DNA of 64,000 bases, from contig NZ_JAIMCA010000004.1 of the NCBI RefSeq assembly GCF_025499465.1, forward strand, positions 1-64,000, in the 5' to 3' direction. The translations under genes and the position numbers were made by a program. Below are positions 33,936 to 41,916 of this stretch, one piece after another. Source of the DNA: Allobosea sp. BH3 (GTDB taxonomy: Bacteria; Pseudomonadota; Alphaproteobacteria; Rhizobiales; Beijerinckiaceae). Within the stretch, counting starts at the first letter, position 1; every line of letters starts with the position of its first letter. The notes under the pieces were generated by a model. It was not told the origin of the DNA and searched no databases. It saw nothing but the letters and a program-made list of their open reading frames with translations.

Positions 33936-34315
33936 GGAGAGGCTCCTCCGGCAGGCTTGGGGCAGATCGGCAAGGGAACGCGGCTGAACCGTCGTCGTTC
34001 CCGATGGAGGCGACGAGGATGAATGAATCCTGCAATCGCCGTTCATCTGCCGTTCATAAAACTGGAAGCGCTCGACGTCACGCAGCAGATTGTCACAACC
34101 CCGTGTGAGGCAGGGTCGCGAGGCATTGCGGCGGCAGCGGGACGAGCGCGGCGTCAGCACGTCAATGTGAACCGGAGGGGCGCCACGGGTCGGGGCAGAA
34201 CCGTCATTCTCGGGCGAAGCGAAGCGCAGACCCGAGAATCTCAGGAGAAGAAAACGCCAGAGCTTCCTCCGGCATGTGATGCTCGGGTCGAGCCCGAGCA
34301 TGACGGCGAGCCGGC
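33936..34315. other. Gene-free interval with REP-like elements
   Basis: This 380-bp stretch upstream of opgC has no convincing gene. The first part (33936-34200) should hold the opgC promoter; I see no strong consensus there. The second part is a two-hairpin REP-like element at 34201-34306 that ends next to the stop of the GDYXXLXY gene. Confidence 0.7.
34201..34306. repeat. Two-hairpin REP-like element (family B)
   Basis: The outer arms CCGTCAT and ATGACGG bound two hairpins, ATTCTCGGG...CCCGAGAAT and ATGCTCGGG-TCGAG-CCCGAGCAT. The organisation is the same as at 36267-36366, so the 100-bp unit is a defined mobile or amplified repeat rather than a chance palindrome. Confidence 0.7.
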
Positions 34316-34924
34316 CTAGTAAGGCGGCTCCGCATAGACCGGCTTGCCGTCGATCAGCAGGCGCTTGATCGCAGCCGCGCCGGAGGACGAGACTGAGGCA
34401 ACCACTTCGATCCGGGCCTTATCGGTGGTCTCGATGACCTTGCCCTCGCCCTGAGGCACGAAGAAGCTTTCGAGCCCATAGGTGACGCGCAGGCGTCTGC
34501 GGTTGCAGTCTGTCGTACCATCCTGGTTCAAGGCACAGGCGCCGGTCGTGGTCACCTGCCCTGCGATCACCACGGCGTCGCCGCTCGCCCTTGGCCATTC
34601 GCGCGAGACGCTGGCGGCCTGCGCGAAGCCTTCCGCGTCGCGCTGCAGCGCCACATAGACCTTCTCGCCACGCCTGTACCGTTCGCCACCTGCCTCGGCC
34701 TCGACCGTGCTGATCGGATAGGCCAGCACGACATAGTCGCCGCGGAAGAGATCGCGCGGATCGATCGGCACGGTCCTGAGCCGGATCTCCGCGCCGCTTC
34801 GCAGAATCCGCGCCCGCTGCTCGACGAGCGCGAGCAGCACGAGCGCCAGCAGCAACACAGTCGCCAGCGCGCGCCACGCCAGCGGCACCTTTGCGATCAG
34901 CGCATCGGCAGAAAGCGCGCGCAT
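34316..34924 (-). CDS. GDYXXLXY domain-containing membrane-anchored protein
   Basis: A 202-residue protein. An N-terminal membrane anchor (WRALATVLLLALVLLALVE) is followed by the family motif GDYVVLAYPIS about residue 68. ATG 34924 overlaps the stop of the DUF2157 gene (TGATG), with GGAGG at 7 bases; a GTG one codon earlier is possible. The family is almost always encoded next to DUF2157 proteins, as here. Most of the protein would be periplasmic. Its function is unknown. Confidence 0.88.
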   Translation of the reverse strand: MRALSADALIAKVPLAWRALATVLLLALVLLALVEQRARILRSGAEIRLRTVPIDPRDLFRGDYVVLAYPISTVEAEAGGERYRRGEKVYVALQRDAEGFAQAASVSREWPRASGDAVVIAGQVTTTGACALNQDGTTDCNRRRLRVTYGLESFFVPQGEGKVIETTDKARIEVVASVSSSGAAAIKRLLIDGKPVYAEPPY

Positions 34925-36213
34925 CACGAGGCCTCCTTCTCAGGCGGATTGAGGCGCGCGAACAGGCGCCGCGCGCCGGAGGCGATCGCCAGCAAGGCGG
35001 CCCCCGCGACGAGGAAGAACAGCGACTGGTCGAGCAGCGTGCCGATCGTCTGCCAGAGCAGGATCAGGATCGCGACGCCGAACAGAACCGAACCCGCCAT
35101 CACCAATCTCCGCACGCCTCCGGCCGCACCCGCAGCCACCAGCGCCGTAGCCGTGAGCAGGACCAGGCTCGCAACGATGATCTTGCCGGCCATGGCGGTG
35201 ACGATGCCGCTCCAGAACACGGCCGGAACCAGTAGGGCGAAGGCGAGCGCAGCCGCCAGCGGCCAGGCGAAACGTCGCTCGCGGGCGAGCCCCGCCAGGC
35301 TGGCGACGAGCGGGACGGCGACGGCATAGGCCAGGAAGACGAAGCGGAAGGCATGTCCGGCACGCGCTTCCTCGCGGTCGAGGATGCGGATCAACTCGAC
35401 GTTCAGCACCAGAACCAGCCCAAGCAGCCCCCAGGGCAGGCATGCGGTCAGCACCGATGGCAGGCCCCGGTCGAGCGCCAGCGCCCCCAGCGCCACATAG
35501 AACACGGCAATGGCCAGCCCATAGGCCAGGAGCCCGTAGTCGAAGCGGTTGAACAGCACATAGCCCGGAGCCATGACCAGCCAAAGCGCCGCCGCCAGCA
35601 CCACGAGATGATGAACCAGCCGGTTATCGCGCGACAGCGAGAGCCAGAGCGCCGGCAGGTAGAGGATGAAGAAGCCGAGATGGACGCCGCTTTGCGCCTC
35701 CTCCCAGCGCCCGCCGCTCCAGGCGCAGATCGCGATGAGCGCGATCGCCAGCGCGCCGTTCGAGCGCATTAGGAACGCGGCGATGAGGCCGCCCAGCGCG
35801 ACCAGCAGCGCCCCGCCCGGCCAGTCGGCAGGCAGGTGGTACATCTGGCCGATCAATGCGAGCCCGGCACCGAAGATCAGCACGCCGCAGGTCGCGGCGG
35901 CATCGGCGCCTCGCGGCGAATCGCGGAGTTCCAGCCGGAAGGCATATGCGAAGCAGGCCGCAATGGCCGCCAGGATCATGCCGAGCTTGACGAGGCGCGG
36001 GATATCTTCCCAGCCCGCCGCGACGAAGGCCGCGACGCTGGCCGCGATCAGCAGGCCGCCGAGCAGCCCAAGCAGCGCCGGCAGGCGCACCCCGCCCTGC
36101 TCGCGGGCGACCGAGCGCCGGATCGCGCCGGCGCTCTCGGCGCTCAGCAGCCCTCCGGCTACCCAACGGGTAAGGTCGGCCTCGAGCCGCTTACGATAGG
36201 AACTCCCCAGCAT
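34924..36213 (-). CDS. DUF2157 domain-containing membrane protein
   Basis: A 429-residue integral membrane protein with about twelve hydrophobic segments. The soluble N-terminus (RKRLEADLTRWVAGGLLSAESAGAI) and the following LLGGLLIAASVAAFVAAGWEDIPRLVKL are typical of DUF2157. ATG 36213 is used; a TTG three codons earlier is possible. It is operonic with the GDYXXLXY protein, a conserved pair of unknown function. Confidence 0.87.
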   Translation of the reverse strand: MLGSSYRKRLEADLTRWVAGGLLSAESAGAIRRSVAREQGGVRLPALLGLLGGLLIAASVAAFVAAGWEDIPRLVKLGMILAAIAACFAYAFRLELRDSPRGADAAATCGVLIFGAGLALIGQMYHLPADWPGGALLVALGGLIAAFLMRSNGALAIALIAICAWSGGRWEEAQSGVHLGFFILYLPALWLSLSRDNRLVHHLVVLAAALWLVMAPGYVLFNRFDYGLLAYGLAIAVFYVALGALALDRGLPSVLTACLPWGLLGLVLVLNVELIRILDREEARAGHAFRFVFLAYAVAVPLVASLAGLARERRFAWPLAAALAFALLVPAVFWSGIVTAMAGKIIVASLVLLTATALVAAGAAGGVRRLVMAGSVLFGVAILILLWQTIGTLLDQSLFFLVAGAALLAIASGARRLFARLNPPEKEAS

Positions 36214-36266
36214 GGCCGGCAATCTGGCATGACGGGGTGGGGATTAGCTAGTGGCGCCGGCCACCC

Positions 36267-36366
36267 CCGTCATTCTCGGGCGAAGCAAGGCTTCGACCCG
36301 AGAATCTCTTGAAGGATAGGGCGCCCTCTTGTCCCGGGATGCCCGGGTCGAGCCCGAGCATGAAGG
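36267..36366. repeat. Two-hairpin REP-like element (family B)
   Basis: The CGTCATTCTCGGG...CCCGAGAAT hairpin is followed by a second GCCCGGGTCGAGCCCGAGC hairpin, with the same order as at 34201-34306. It ends 4 bases before the thrS stop codon and so may form the thrS mRNA 3' end. Confidence 0.7.
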
Positions 36367-36370
36367 CAGA

Positions 36371-38368
36371 TCACGCCGCCCTGACGGCCTTCAGACGCGC
36401 CAGATCCGGCGCCAGCGCTTCCTGCGTCAGCAGGGCGAGCATCTCCGAGAGCGGCATCACCGTCTGGGCCTGGCTGCCGAGGCGGCGGATCGTCACGGTC
36501 TTCTCCTCGGCCTCGCGCTTGCCGACGGCGATAATCACCGGAACCTTGGCCAGCGAGTGCTCACGCACCTTGTAGCTGATCTTCTCGTTGCGAAGATCAG
36601 CCCGGGCGCGCAGGCCTTCCGCCATGCACGCCATGACGACCTCCTCGGCATAGCCATCCGCATCCGAGGTGATAGGCGCGACGATGATCTGCTCGGGCGC
36701 GAGCCAGAGCGGGAAATGCCCGGCATGGTGCTCGATCAGGATGCCGGTGAAGCGCTCCAGCGAGCCGCAGATGGCGCGATGGACCATGACCGGCTGCTTC
36801 TTCTCGCCATCGGCGCCGATATAGAAGGCGCCGAACCGCTCCGGCAGGTTGAAGTCGACCTGCGTCGTGCCGCACTGCCAGTCGCGGCCAATGGCGTCGC
36901 GCAGCACATATTCGAACTTCGGCCCGTAGAAGGCGCCCTCGCCCGGATTGATCTCGGTCTTGATGCGATTGCCGGACTGCTTCGCGATCGTCTCCAGCAC
37001 GGACTGCATCACCTCCTCGGCATGGTCCCAGAGTGCGTCGGAGCCGACACGCTTCTCGGGCCGGGTCGAGAGCTTGATGACGAGCTCCTCGGTGAAGCCG
37101 AAATCCTCATAGACCGACAGGATGAGGTCGTTGATCTTCAGGCACTCGGCGGCGAGCTGCTCCTCGGTGCAGAAGATGTGCGCGTCGTCCTGCGTGAAGC
37201 CGCGCACGCGCATCAGCCCGTGCAGGGCGCCGGACGGCTCGTAGCGATGAACGTTGCCGAATTCGGCAAGCCGGATCGGCAGATCGCGATAGCTCTTCAG
37301 GCCATGCTTGAAGATCTGGACATGGCCCGGGCAGTTCATCGGCTTCAGGGCGAAGACCTTGTGGTCGCGCTCCTTGTCCTCCGGGTTCTCGAAGGCCGAG
37401 GCGGACTTCACCGCGAACATGTTGTCCTGGTACCAGCCCCAGTGGCCCGAGGTCTCCCAGAGCGACTTGTCGAGGATCTGCGGCGCATTCACCTCCTCGT
37501 AGTCGGCGGCGAGCCGGCGGCGCATATAGGCGATGATCTCCTGGAACATCCGCCAGCCCTTGGAGTGCCAGAACACGACGCCCGGCCCCTCCTCCTGGAA
37601 GTGGAACAGGTCCATCTCCCGGCCGAGCTTGCGGTGGTCGCGCTTCTCCGCCTCCTCGAGCTGCTTCAGATAGGCATCGAGCTCTTCCTGCCTCGCGAAG
37701 GCCGTGCCGTAGATGCGGGTCAGCATCGCGTTGTTGCTGTCGCCGCGCCAATAGGCGCCGGCCACCTTCATCAGCTTGAAGGCGGTGCCCACCTTGCCGA
37801 CGGACGTCATGTGCGGTCCGCGGCAGAGGTCGATCCATTCCCCCTGCGCATACATCTTGAGCGTCTGGTCGGCGGGGATCGCATCGACCAGCTCGACCTT
37901 GTAGGCCTCGCCCTTCTTGGCGAAGAAATCCTTGGCCTTGTCGCGGCTCCAGACGTCCTTGGTAAAGGGTTTGTCGCGCGCCACGATCTCCCGCATCTTC
38001 TTCTCGATCGCCGGGAAATCCTCCAAGCTGAAGGGCTCGTTGCGGGCGAAGTCGTAATAGAAGCCGTTCTCGATGACGGGGCCGATCGTGACCTGCGTGC
38101 CAGGGAAAAGTTCCTGCACCGCCTCGGCGAGGACGTGCGCGGCATCGTGCCGGATCAGCTCCAGCGAGCGCGGGTCCTCGCGGTTGAGGAACTCGATCTT
38201 GGCATCGCGGTCGATCGGATCGGCGAGATCGACGACAGTGCCGTCGAGCGCCATGGCAACCGTGCGCTTCAGGAGGGAGGGAGAAATGCCGCCCGCGATC
38301 TCCGCGCCGGTAATGCCGGAGGGGAACTCGCGCTTGGCGCCATCGGGAAATGTCAGGGAGATCGTCAT
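36371..38368 (-). CDS. thrS: Threonine--tRNA ligase
   Basis: A 665-residue class II aminoacyl-tRNA synthetase. In order: a TGS domain (1-64), an editing domain with [11 protein letters not shown], the catalytic core with zinc ligands in [12 protein letters not shown] and motif 2 around [23 protein letters not shown], motif 3 near the end of the core, and a C-terminal anticodon-binding domain ([18 protein letters not shown]). It is full length. ATG 38368 has AGGAG at 8 bases. The leader contains two tRNA-Thr anticodon-like hairpins (38389-38495), which suggests that the enzyme represses its own translation. Confidence 0.97.
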   Translation of the reverse strand: MTISLTFPDGAKREFPSGITGAEIAGGISPSLLKRTVAMALDGTVVDLADPIDRDAKIEFLNREDPRSLELIRHDAAHVLAEAVQELFPGTQVTIGPVIENGFYYDFARNEPFSLEDFPAIEKKMREIVARDKPFTKDVWSRDKAKDFFAKKGEAYKVELVDAIPADQTLKMYAQGEWIDLCRGPHMTSVGKVGTAFKLMKVAGAYWRGDSNNAMLTRIYGTAFARQEELDAYLKQLEEAEKRDHRKLGREMDLFHFQEEGPGVVFWHSKGWRMFQEIIAYMRRRLAADYEEVNAPQILDKSLWETSGHWGWYQDNMFAVKSASAFENPEDKERDHKVFALKPMNCPGHVQIFKHGLKSYRDLPIRLAEFGNVHRYEPSGALHGLMRVRGFTQDDAHIFCTEEQLAAECLKINDLILSVYEDFGFTEELVIKLSTRPEKRVGSDALWDHAEEVMQSVLETIAKQSGNRIKTEINPGEGAFYGPKFEYVLRDAIGRDWQCGTTQVDFNLPERFGAFYIGADGEKKQPVMVHRAICGSLERFTGILIEHHAGHFPLWLAPEQIIVAPITSDADGYAEEVVMACMAEGLRARADLRNEKISYKVREHSLAKVPVIIAVGKREAEEKTVTIRRLGSQAQTVMPLSEMLALLTQEALAPDLARLKAVRAA

Positions 38369-38388
38369 CGATCGCGCTCCTGCTCACT

Positions 38389-38405
38389 CGGGGATACGAG
38401 CCCCG
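38389..38405 (-). promoter_or_regulatory. thrS leader hairpin mimicking the tRNA-Thr anticodon arm (proximal)
   Basis: On the thrS mRNA strand, CGGGG-CUCGUAU-CCCCG forms a 5-bp stem with a 7-base loop. Read as an anticodon loop this is C32 U33 C34 G35 U36 A37 U38, giving the threonine anticodon CGU with the universal U33. The hairpin ends 7 bases before the AGGAG ribosome binding site. ThrRS bound here would mask ribosome binding, as established for the E. coli thrS operator. The assignment is by structure only. Confidence 0.65.
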
Positions 38406-38436
38406 TAAGCCAAGGCCGGTTGCCTGTCGGAAGGAC

Positions 38437-38466
38437 GCATGGACCCGCAACCGGATCGGTCCATGC
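38437..38466 (-). promoter_or_regulatory. Central hairpin of the thrS leader
   Basis: The perfect 9-bp stem GCATGGACC/GGTCCATGC with a 12-base loop lies between the two anticodon-like hairpins. A further 7-bp helix between 38420-38426 and 38497-38503 (TTGCCTG/CAGGCAA) could close the domain. This indicates a folded leader rather than a simple promoter region. Confidence 0.5.
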
Positions 38467-38495
38467 GCCGCCACGGCCTATACGAGCCGCGGCGC
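38465..38495 (-). promoter_or_regulatory. thrS leader hairpin with second anticodon-like loop (distal)
   Basis: The 7-bp stem GCGCCGC/GCGGCGC carries an upper part GGC-UCGUAUAG-GCC. It repeats the 9-mer GGCUCGUAU found in the proximal hairpin. Two anticodon-like hairpins would suit the ThrRS dimer, one per subunit. The upper stem is only 3 bp, so the fold is less certain than the proximal one. Confidence 0.5.
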
Positions 38496-38613
38496 GCAGG
38501 CAATCACGCAACGCTGGTGCGAGGCCGACCTTTCCATCTTGTCATCTCGCGCCCATGCCGCCGCAAAGCCGCCTCTGCATCATGGCAGGCTCCCGCCATC
38601 CGGAGGTTCGCCC

Positions 38614-38844
38614 ATGCTGCGCACAGCGATCATCGCCGCCACCCTCGTCGCCCCCCTGCCCGCCCTCGCCCAGGACCAGGGCGCGGTGCGCAACGCCTGC
38701 AAGGCGGATTTCACCCGCAACTGCCCCGGCATATCCCCCGGTGGCGGCCGGCTGATCGCCTGCTTCAAGGAAAAGCAGGCCCAGTTCTCGGAGGGGTGCA
38801 GGACCGCCATGCAGAGCGCCCAGGCGAGCCGGCAGAAGAACTAG
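38614..38844 (+). CDS. Small secreted cysteine-rich repeat protein
   Basis: A 76-residue protein starting at ATG 38614 with CGGAGG 7 bases upstream. It has a signal peptide (MLRTAIIAATLVAPLPALAQ) and a mature domain with four Cys in the pattern NACKADFTRNCPG...IACFKEKQAQFSEGC, typical of short Cys-rich-repeat proteins found in Rhizobiales. It is likely periplasmic with two disulfides. Function unknown. It is divergent from thrS. Confidence 0.83.
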   Translation: MLRTAIIAATLVAPLPALAQDQGAVRNACKADFTRNCPGISPGGGRLIACFKEKQAQFSEGCRTAMQSAQASRQKN

Positions 38845-38852
38845 CAGAAGAC

Positions 38853-39272
38853 CTAAGCGGCCTCGTCCGGCGGGGCATTGACGCCGCGCCAGCGGCCATA
38901 GCGCCAGGGCAGATACCAGCGCGCACCGCTCGGTATCTCCTCGCAGACAAGGTCGATCCCGCTCGTGCCCCAGGGATTGCAGCGGCAGATTCGCGCCGTT
39001 CCCATCCAGCCGCCGCGCCACAGCCCGTGGCGTTGAATCGCCTCGTCGGTATAAGCCGAGCAGCTCGGCCAGTGCCGGCAATGGCGGCCGACCAGCATGG
39101 AAAGGCTGAGCTGGTAGCCGCGAATCGCGACATGCGCGGCCCGGCGCGGCAAATGCGCGACAATGCGACCCCACGAACATCTTTGCTTAACAAAGACTCG
39201 GTGAAATAACGAAACTGCTTCGCGTTTTTCAGCCGCCACCAGAACCGCTTCCATCGCTCGATCCGGGAACAT
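38853..39272 (-). CDS. yidD: Membrane protein insertion efficiency factor YidD
   Basis: The conserved core AIRGYQLSLSMLVGRHCRHWPSCSAYTDEAIQRHG and GWMGTARICRCNPWG is the YidD signature, with its clustered Cys residues. YidD helps YidC insert inner-membrane proteins. The longest frame gives 139 residues; family members are shorter, so the true start may be ATG 39254 or an inner GTG. With the longest start, the ATG overlaps the divergent phosphatase start by two bases. The gene is convergent with the small secreted protein. Confidence 0.88.
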   Translation of the reverse strand: MFPDRAMEAVLVAAEKREAVSLFHRVFVKQRCSWGRIVAHLPRRAAHVAIRGYQLSLSMLVGRHCRHWPSCSAYTDEAIQRHGLWRGGWMGTARICRCNPWGTSGIDLVCEEIPSGARWYLPWRYGRWRGVNAPPDEAA

Positions 39273-40047
39273 GATGTCCGCCGCCCGCTTTTGCCATGCC
39301 TTGCCTCGCCTGGCTCCCTTGCGCCAGCCCGCTTTGCGCGGGGCCCTCGCCGGCTTCGCATTGGTGCTGGGGCTCGGGCTCGCGACGCCGGGCCTCGCCC
39401 AGCAGCGCCCCTACCTGCTCTGGCTGGATGGCGCCAAGCTCGACATGGCCAAGATCATCGGCCTGCCTCCAGCGCAAAACAGCCCCGAGGACAAGGCCGA
39501 GTTCGAAAAGGTCCAGCAGATTTCGCTGAACCGTACGCCGGAGCGCGAGAAGGAGGCCATCGCCGACCAGCGCGTGGCGCTTGTGAATTTCCTGAACGGC
39601 ATGGACACGGGCTATGTCGACGGTACTCACCGCGAGGTCCGCCTGCTCTTCCGCGAGGCTCAGGTCGAGCTCTCGATCCTGCTGAAGAGCGTCCACCGCC
39701 TGACCAACCGCACGCGCCCGTTCCAGCTCTGGGCCAAGGTCCGCGTCAAGCCTTGCCCTGGCGCGCGCCCCGAGGGCACCTCGTTCCCCTCGGCCCATGC
39801 CGCGACCGCTGCGCTCTACGCGGAGCTGCTGAAAGCGGCCGCTCCCCAGATGGAGGAGAAGCTGGAAGCGCGGGTGAAGAGCTACAACGAGAGCCGCCTG
39901 ATCTGCGGCTTTCACTTCCCGAGCGACCTCGTCGCGGGCGAGAAGGCCGGCCGCGCCGTGGCCAAGGCCCTGCTCGCGGAACGCGCCTTCAAGGCTCGCT
40001 TCGACGATACCGTGCCGGAGATCAAGCAGGCCTTCGGCGTCAGGTAA
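39271..40047 (+). CDS. PAP2-type acid phosphatase, exported
   Basis: A 258-residue protein. The signal peptide spans about residues 23-43 (LAGFALVLGLGLATPGLAQ). The three phosphatase blocks are visible: K-RP as VHRLTNRTRPF, then PEGTSFPSAHAATAALYAE (SAH in place of the more usual SGH), and ESRLICGFHFPSDLVAG with the catalytic His. This matches class A non-specific acid phosphatases. It would release phosphate from organic phosphoesters in the periplasm. Start ATG 39271 or 39274. Confidence 0.87.
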   Translation: MMSAARFCHALPRLAPLRQPALRGALAGFALVLGLGLATPGLAQQRPYLLWLDGAKLDMAKIIGLPPAQNSPEDKAEFEKVQQISLNRTPEREKEAIADQRVALVNFLNGMDTGYVDGTHREVRLLFREAQVELSILLKSVHRLTNRTRPFQLWAKVRVKPCPGARPEGTSFPSAHAATAALYAELLKAAAPQMEEKLEARVKSYNESRLICGFHFPSDLVAGEKAGRAVAKALLAERAFKARFDDTVPEIKQAFGVR

Positions 40048-40059
40048 GCGGGGAGCCGG

Positions 40060-40506
40060 TCAGGCCGCGGCCTCGCGCCGGCGCGCCTCAATCTGGTCGA
40101 TCGCGTCGACCACGGCATCGAAAGTCAGCATCGTCGAGGCATGGCGCGCCTTGAAATCGCGCACCGGCACGAGCACGGCGAGATCCGCCCATTTGCCCTC
40201 CGGCGGCTCGGCATTCTCCTTGAGGATGGCGCGGGCCTGCTCGCGCACCTGCCGAAGCTCCTCGGCGGTCGAGCCGATCACATGCCGCGCCATGATCGAG
40301 GAGGAGGCCTGGCCGAGCGCACAAGCCTTCACGTCATGGCCAAAGCCGGTGACGACATCGCCATCCATGTTGACATCCACCGTCACGGTGGAGCCGCACA
40401 GCTTCGAATGGGCCTTGGCGGTGGCGTCCGGCGTTTCCAGGCGCTGCAGCAGGGGAATGTTCGCGGCAAAGGCGAGAATGCGCTTGTTGTAGACGTCGTC
40501 CAGCAT
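40060..40506 (-). CDS. Iron-sulfur cluster assembly scaffold protein (IscU/NifU N-terminal type)
   Basis: A 148-residue protein starting at MLDDVYNKRI. Two of the three canonical scaffold Cys are seen, Cys37 in HSKLCGST and Cys62 in KACALGQASSSIM. At the third position the sequence reads KARHAST (about 119-125), so the usual Cys is absent. Fe-S scaffolding is therefore likely by family but altered in mechanism; a relay or non-Fe-S role cannot be excluded. It is divergent from folE and convergent with the phosphatase gene. Confidence 0.85.
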   Translation of the reverse strand: MLDDVYNKRILAFAANIPLLQRLETPDATAKAHSKLCGSTVTVDVNMDGDVVTGFGHDVKACALGQASSSIMARHVIGSTAEELRQVREQARAILKENAEPPEGKWADLAVLVPVRDFKARHASTMLTFDAVVDAIDQIEARRREAAA

Positions 40507-40659
40507 GGCTTGTGTCTCTAGCGGCTCTGGAATGACCGGCTCGGACAACCAATATAAGGTTGATTGCTGCAAAGCGGGAGGGCATGGACTGCCCTTTCGC
40601 AGCAACGCAGCCTTCATGGGGCTGCAAAGCGTGAAGCTTATCTCAATGAAAGGCTCCAC

Positions 40660-41298
40660 ATGATCCCTGTGGTCAAGCCCTTACCCGTCGAGGGCGTTCC
40701 CTCAGCAGACCCGTTTCTGGTCCGCAAGCCCACTCGGGCCGAGGCCGAGGCCGCGGTGCGGACGCTCATCCTATGGGCGGGCGACAATCCGTCGCGCGAG
40801 GGGCTGGCCGATACCCCGCGCCGCGTCGCCGAGGCCTATCGCGAATATTTCAAGGGCTATGCCGAGGACCCGAACGAGGTCCTGGATCGCGTCTTCGAGG
40901 AGGTCGAGGGCTACCGGGACATGGTGCTGGTGCGGGACGTGCCCTTCCACTCCCATTGCGAGCACCACATGGCGCCCTTCTTCGGCAAGGCGCATATCGG
41001 CTACTACCCCGCGAACGGCGTGGTCGGCCTCTCCAAGCTCGCCCGCATCGTCGACGTCTTCGCACGACGCCTCCAGACGCAGGAGACGATGACGGCCCAG
41101 ATCGCCGATGCGATCGAGCAGGCACTGCAGCCGCGCGGCATCGCCATACTGGTCGAGGCCGAGCATATGTGCATGACGATGCGCGGCGTGCAGAAGCACG
41201 GCTCCACGACCCTGACGACCCAGTATCGCGGTGTCTTCCGCGACGATCCGTCCGAGCAGGTCCGCTTCTTCACCATGGTGAAGTCGCCCGGCCTGTAA
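40660..41298 (+). CDS. folE: GTP cyclohydrolase I
   Basis: A 212-residue enzyme that converts GTP to dihydroneopterin triphosphate, the first step of folate synthesis. The zinc ligands are Cys100 and His103 in [15 protein letters not shown] and Cys171 in [15 protein letters not shown]. The pattern [14 protein letters not shown] and the C-terminal TTQYRGVF are typical. The full length suits the bacterial type I enzyme. ATG 40660 gives the best N-terminus. hisI follows 23 bases later. Confidence 0.96.
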   Translation: MIPVVKPLPVEGVPSADPFLVRKPTRAEAEAAVRTLILWAGDNPSREGLADTPRRVAEAYREYFKGYAEDPNEVLDRVFEEVEGYRDMVLVRDVPFHSHCEHHMAPFFGKAHIGYYPANGVVGLSKLARIVDVFARRLQTQETMTAQIADAIEQALQPRGIAILVEAEHMCMTMRGVQKHGSTTLTTQYRGVFRDDPSEQVRFFTMVKSPGL

Positions 41299-41321
41299 GC
41301 GGCAGCCCCGTGAGTATCGCA

Positions 41322-41729
41322 ATGACTGCCTTTCCCGCCGTCACCGACAAGCGCGCCCTCGAGGAGGGCACGGTGCTGAGCCCGCGCTTCGATGCTAACG
41401 GCCTCGTCACCGTGGTCGCGACCGAGGCCGACAGCGGCGCCGTTCTGATGGTCGCGCACATGAACGCCGAGGCGCTGAAGCGCTCGATCGAGACCGGGGA
41501 AGCCTGGTACTGGTCCCGCTCGCGCCAGGAACTCTGGCACAAGGGCGCGACCTCCGGGCAGATCCAGACCATCGTCGAGATGCGGATCGACTGCGACCAG
41601 GACGCGATCTGGCTCAAGGTCAAGGTCGGCGGCGACGGCGGCTGCTGCCACACCGGCCGCTGCTCCTGCTTCTACCGTGTCCAACCCCTGCGCGACGACG
41701 GCGCGAAGCCGCTCATCCTATGCGACTAG
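41322..41729 (+). CDS. hisI: Phosphoribosyl-AMP cyclohydrolase
   Basis: A 135-residue enzyme of histidine synthesis that opens the adenine ring of phosphoribosyl-AMP. The metal and catalytic residues are in [13 protein letters not shown] (about 88-100) and [15 protein letters not shown]. It is the stand-alone HisI form without the HisE domain, usual for Alphaproteobacteria. ATG 41322 is used; a GTG four codons earlier is possible. It is likely co-transcribed with folE and ends within a family A palindrome. Confidence 0.95.
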   Translation: MTAFPAVTDKRALEEGTVLSPRFDANGLVTVVATEADSGAVLMVAHMNAEALKRSIETGEAWYWSRSRQELWHKGATSGQIQTIVEMRIDCDQDAIWLKVKVGGDGGCCHTGRCSCFYRVQPLRDDGAKPLILCD

Positions 41730-41775
41730 AGCATTTTTGGGCGAAATCGACACCGGTTCGCGTGAAGAAAATGCA
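41728..41775. repeat. Palindrome with GCATTTT/AAAATGC arms (family A-like)
   Basis: GAGCATTTT at the hisI stop codon pairs with AAAATGC 30 bases later. Elements with a TAGAGCAT beginning at the stop codon recur in the window (153, 48032, 55501, 62527, 62588). It may serve as the folE-hisI transcript end. Confidence 0.55.
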
Positions 41776-41916
41776 TCAAGGACTTCAGAGGCTTTCGGAC
41801 GCGCCTTCGCCCCTTCACCGTCCCGTCAAATGCAGGCGATAATGGCTGTTCGACATGCCGTTCACCTTTCGCTCATCGCGATCTGAGACGCTGCTCCCCT
41901 GCGGAGGAACAGCTTC

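Noticed and set aside
38369..38613. T-box riboswitch before thrS
   Set aside because: No T-box sequence or specifier/antiterminator arrangement is visible and T-boxes are not expected in Proteobacteria. The anticodon-like hairpins fit a protein-bound operator better.
36329..38755. 808-codon open frame on the plus strand opposite thrS
   Set aside because: It is antisense to an unmistakable thrS along its full length. Its product is a His/Asp/Arg/Leu-rich string with no recognisable domain, as expected from the complementary strand of a GC-rich gene.
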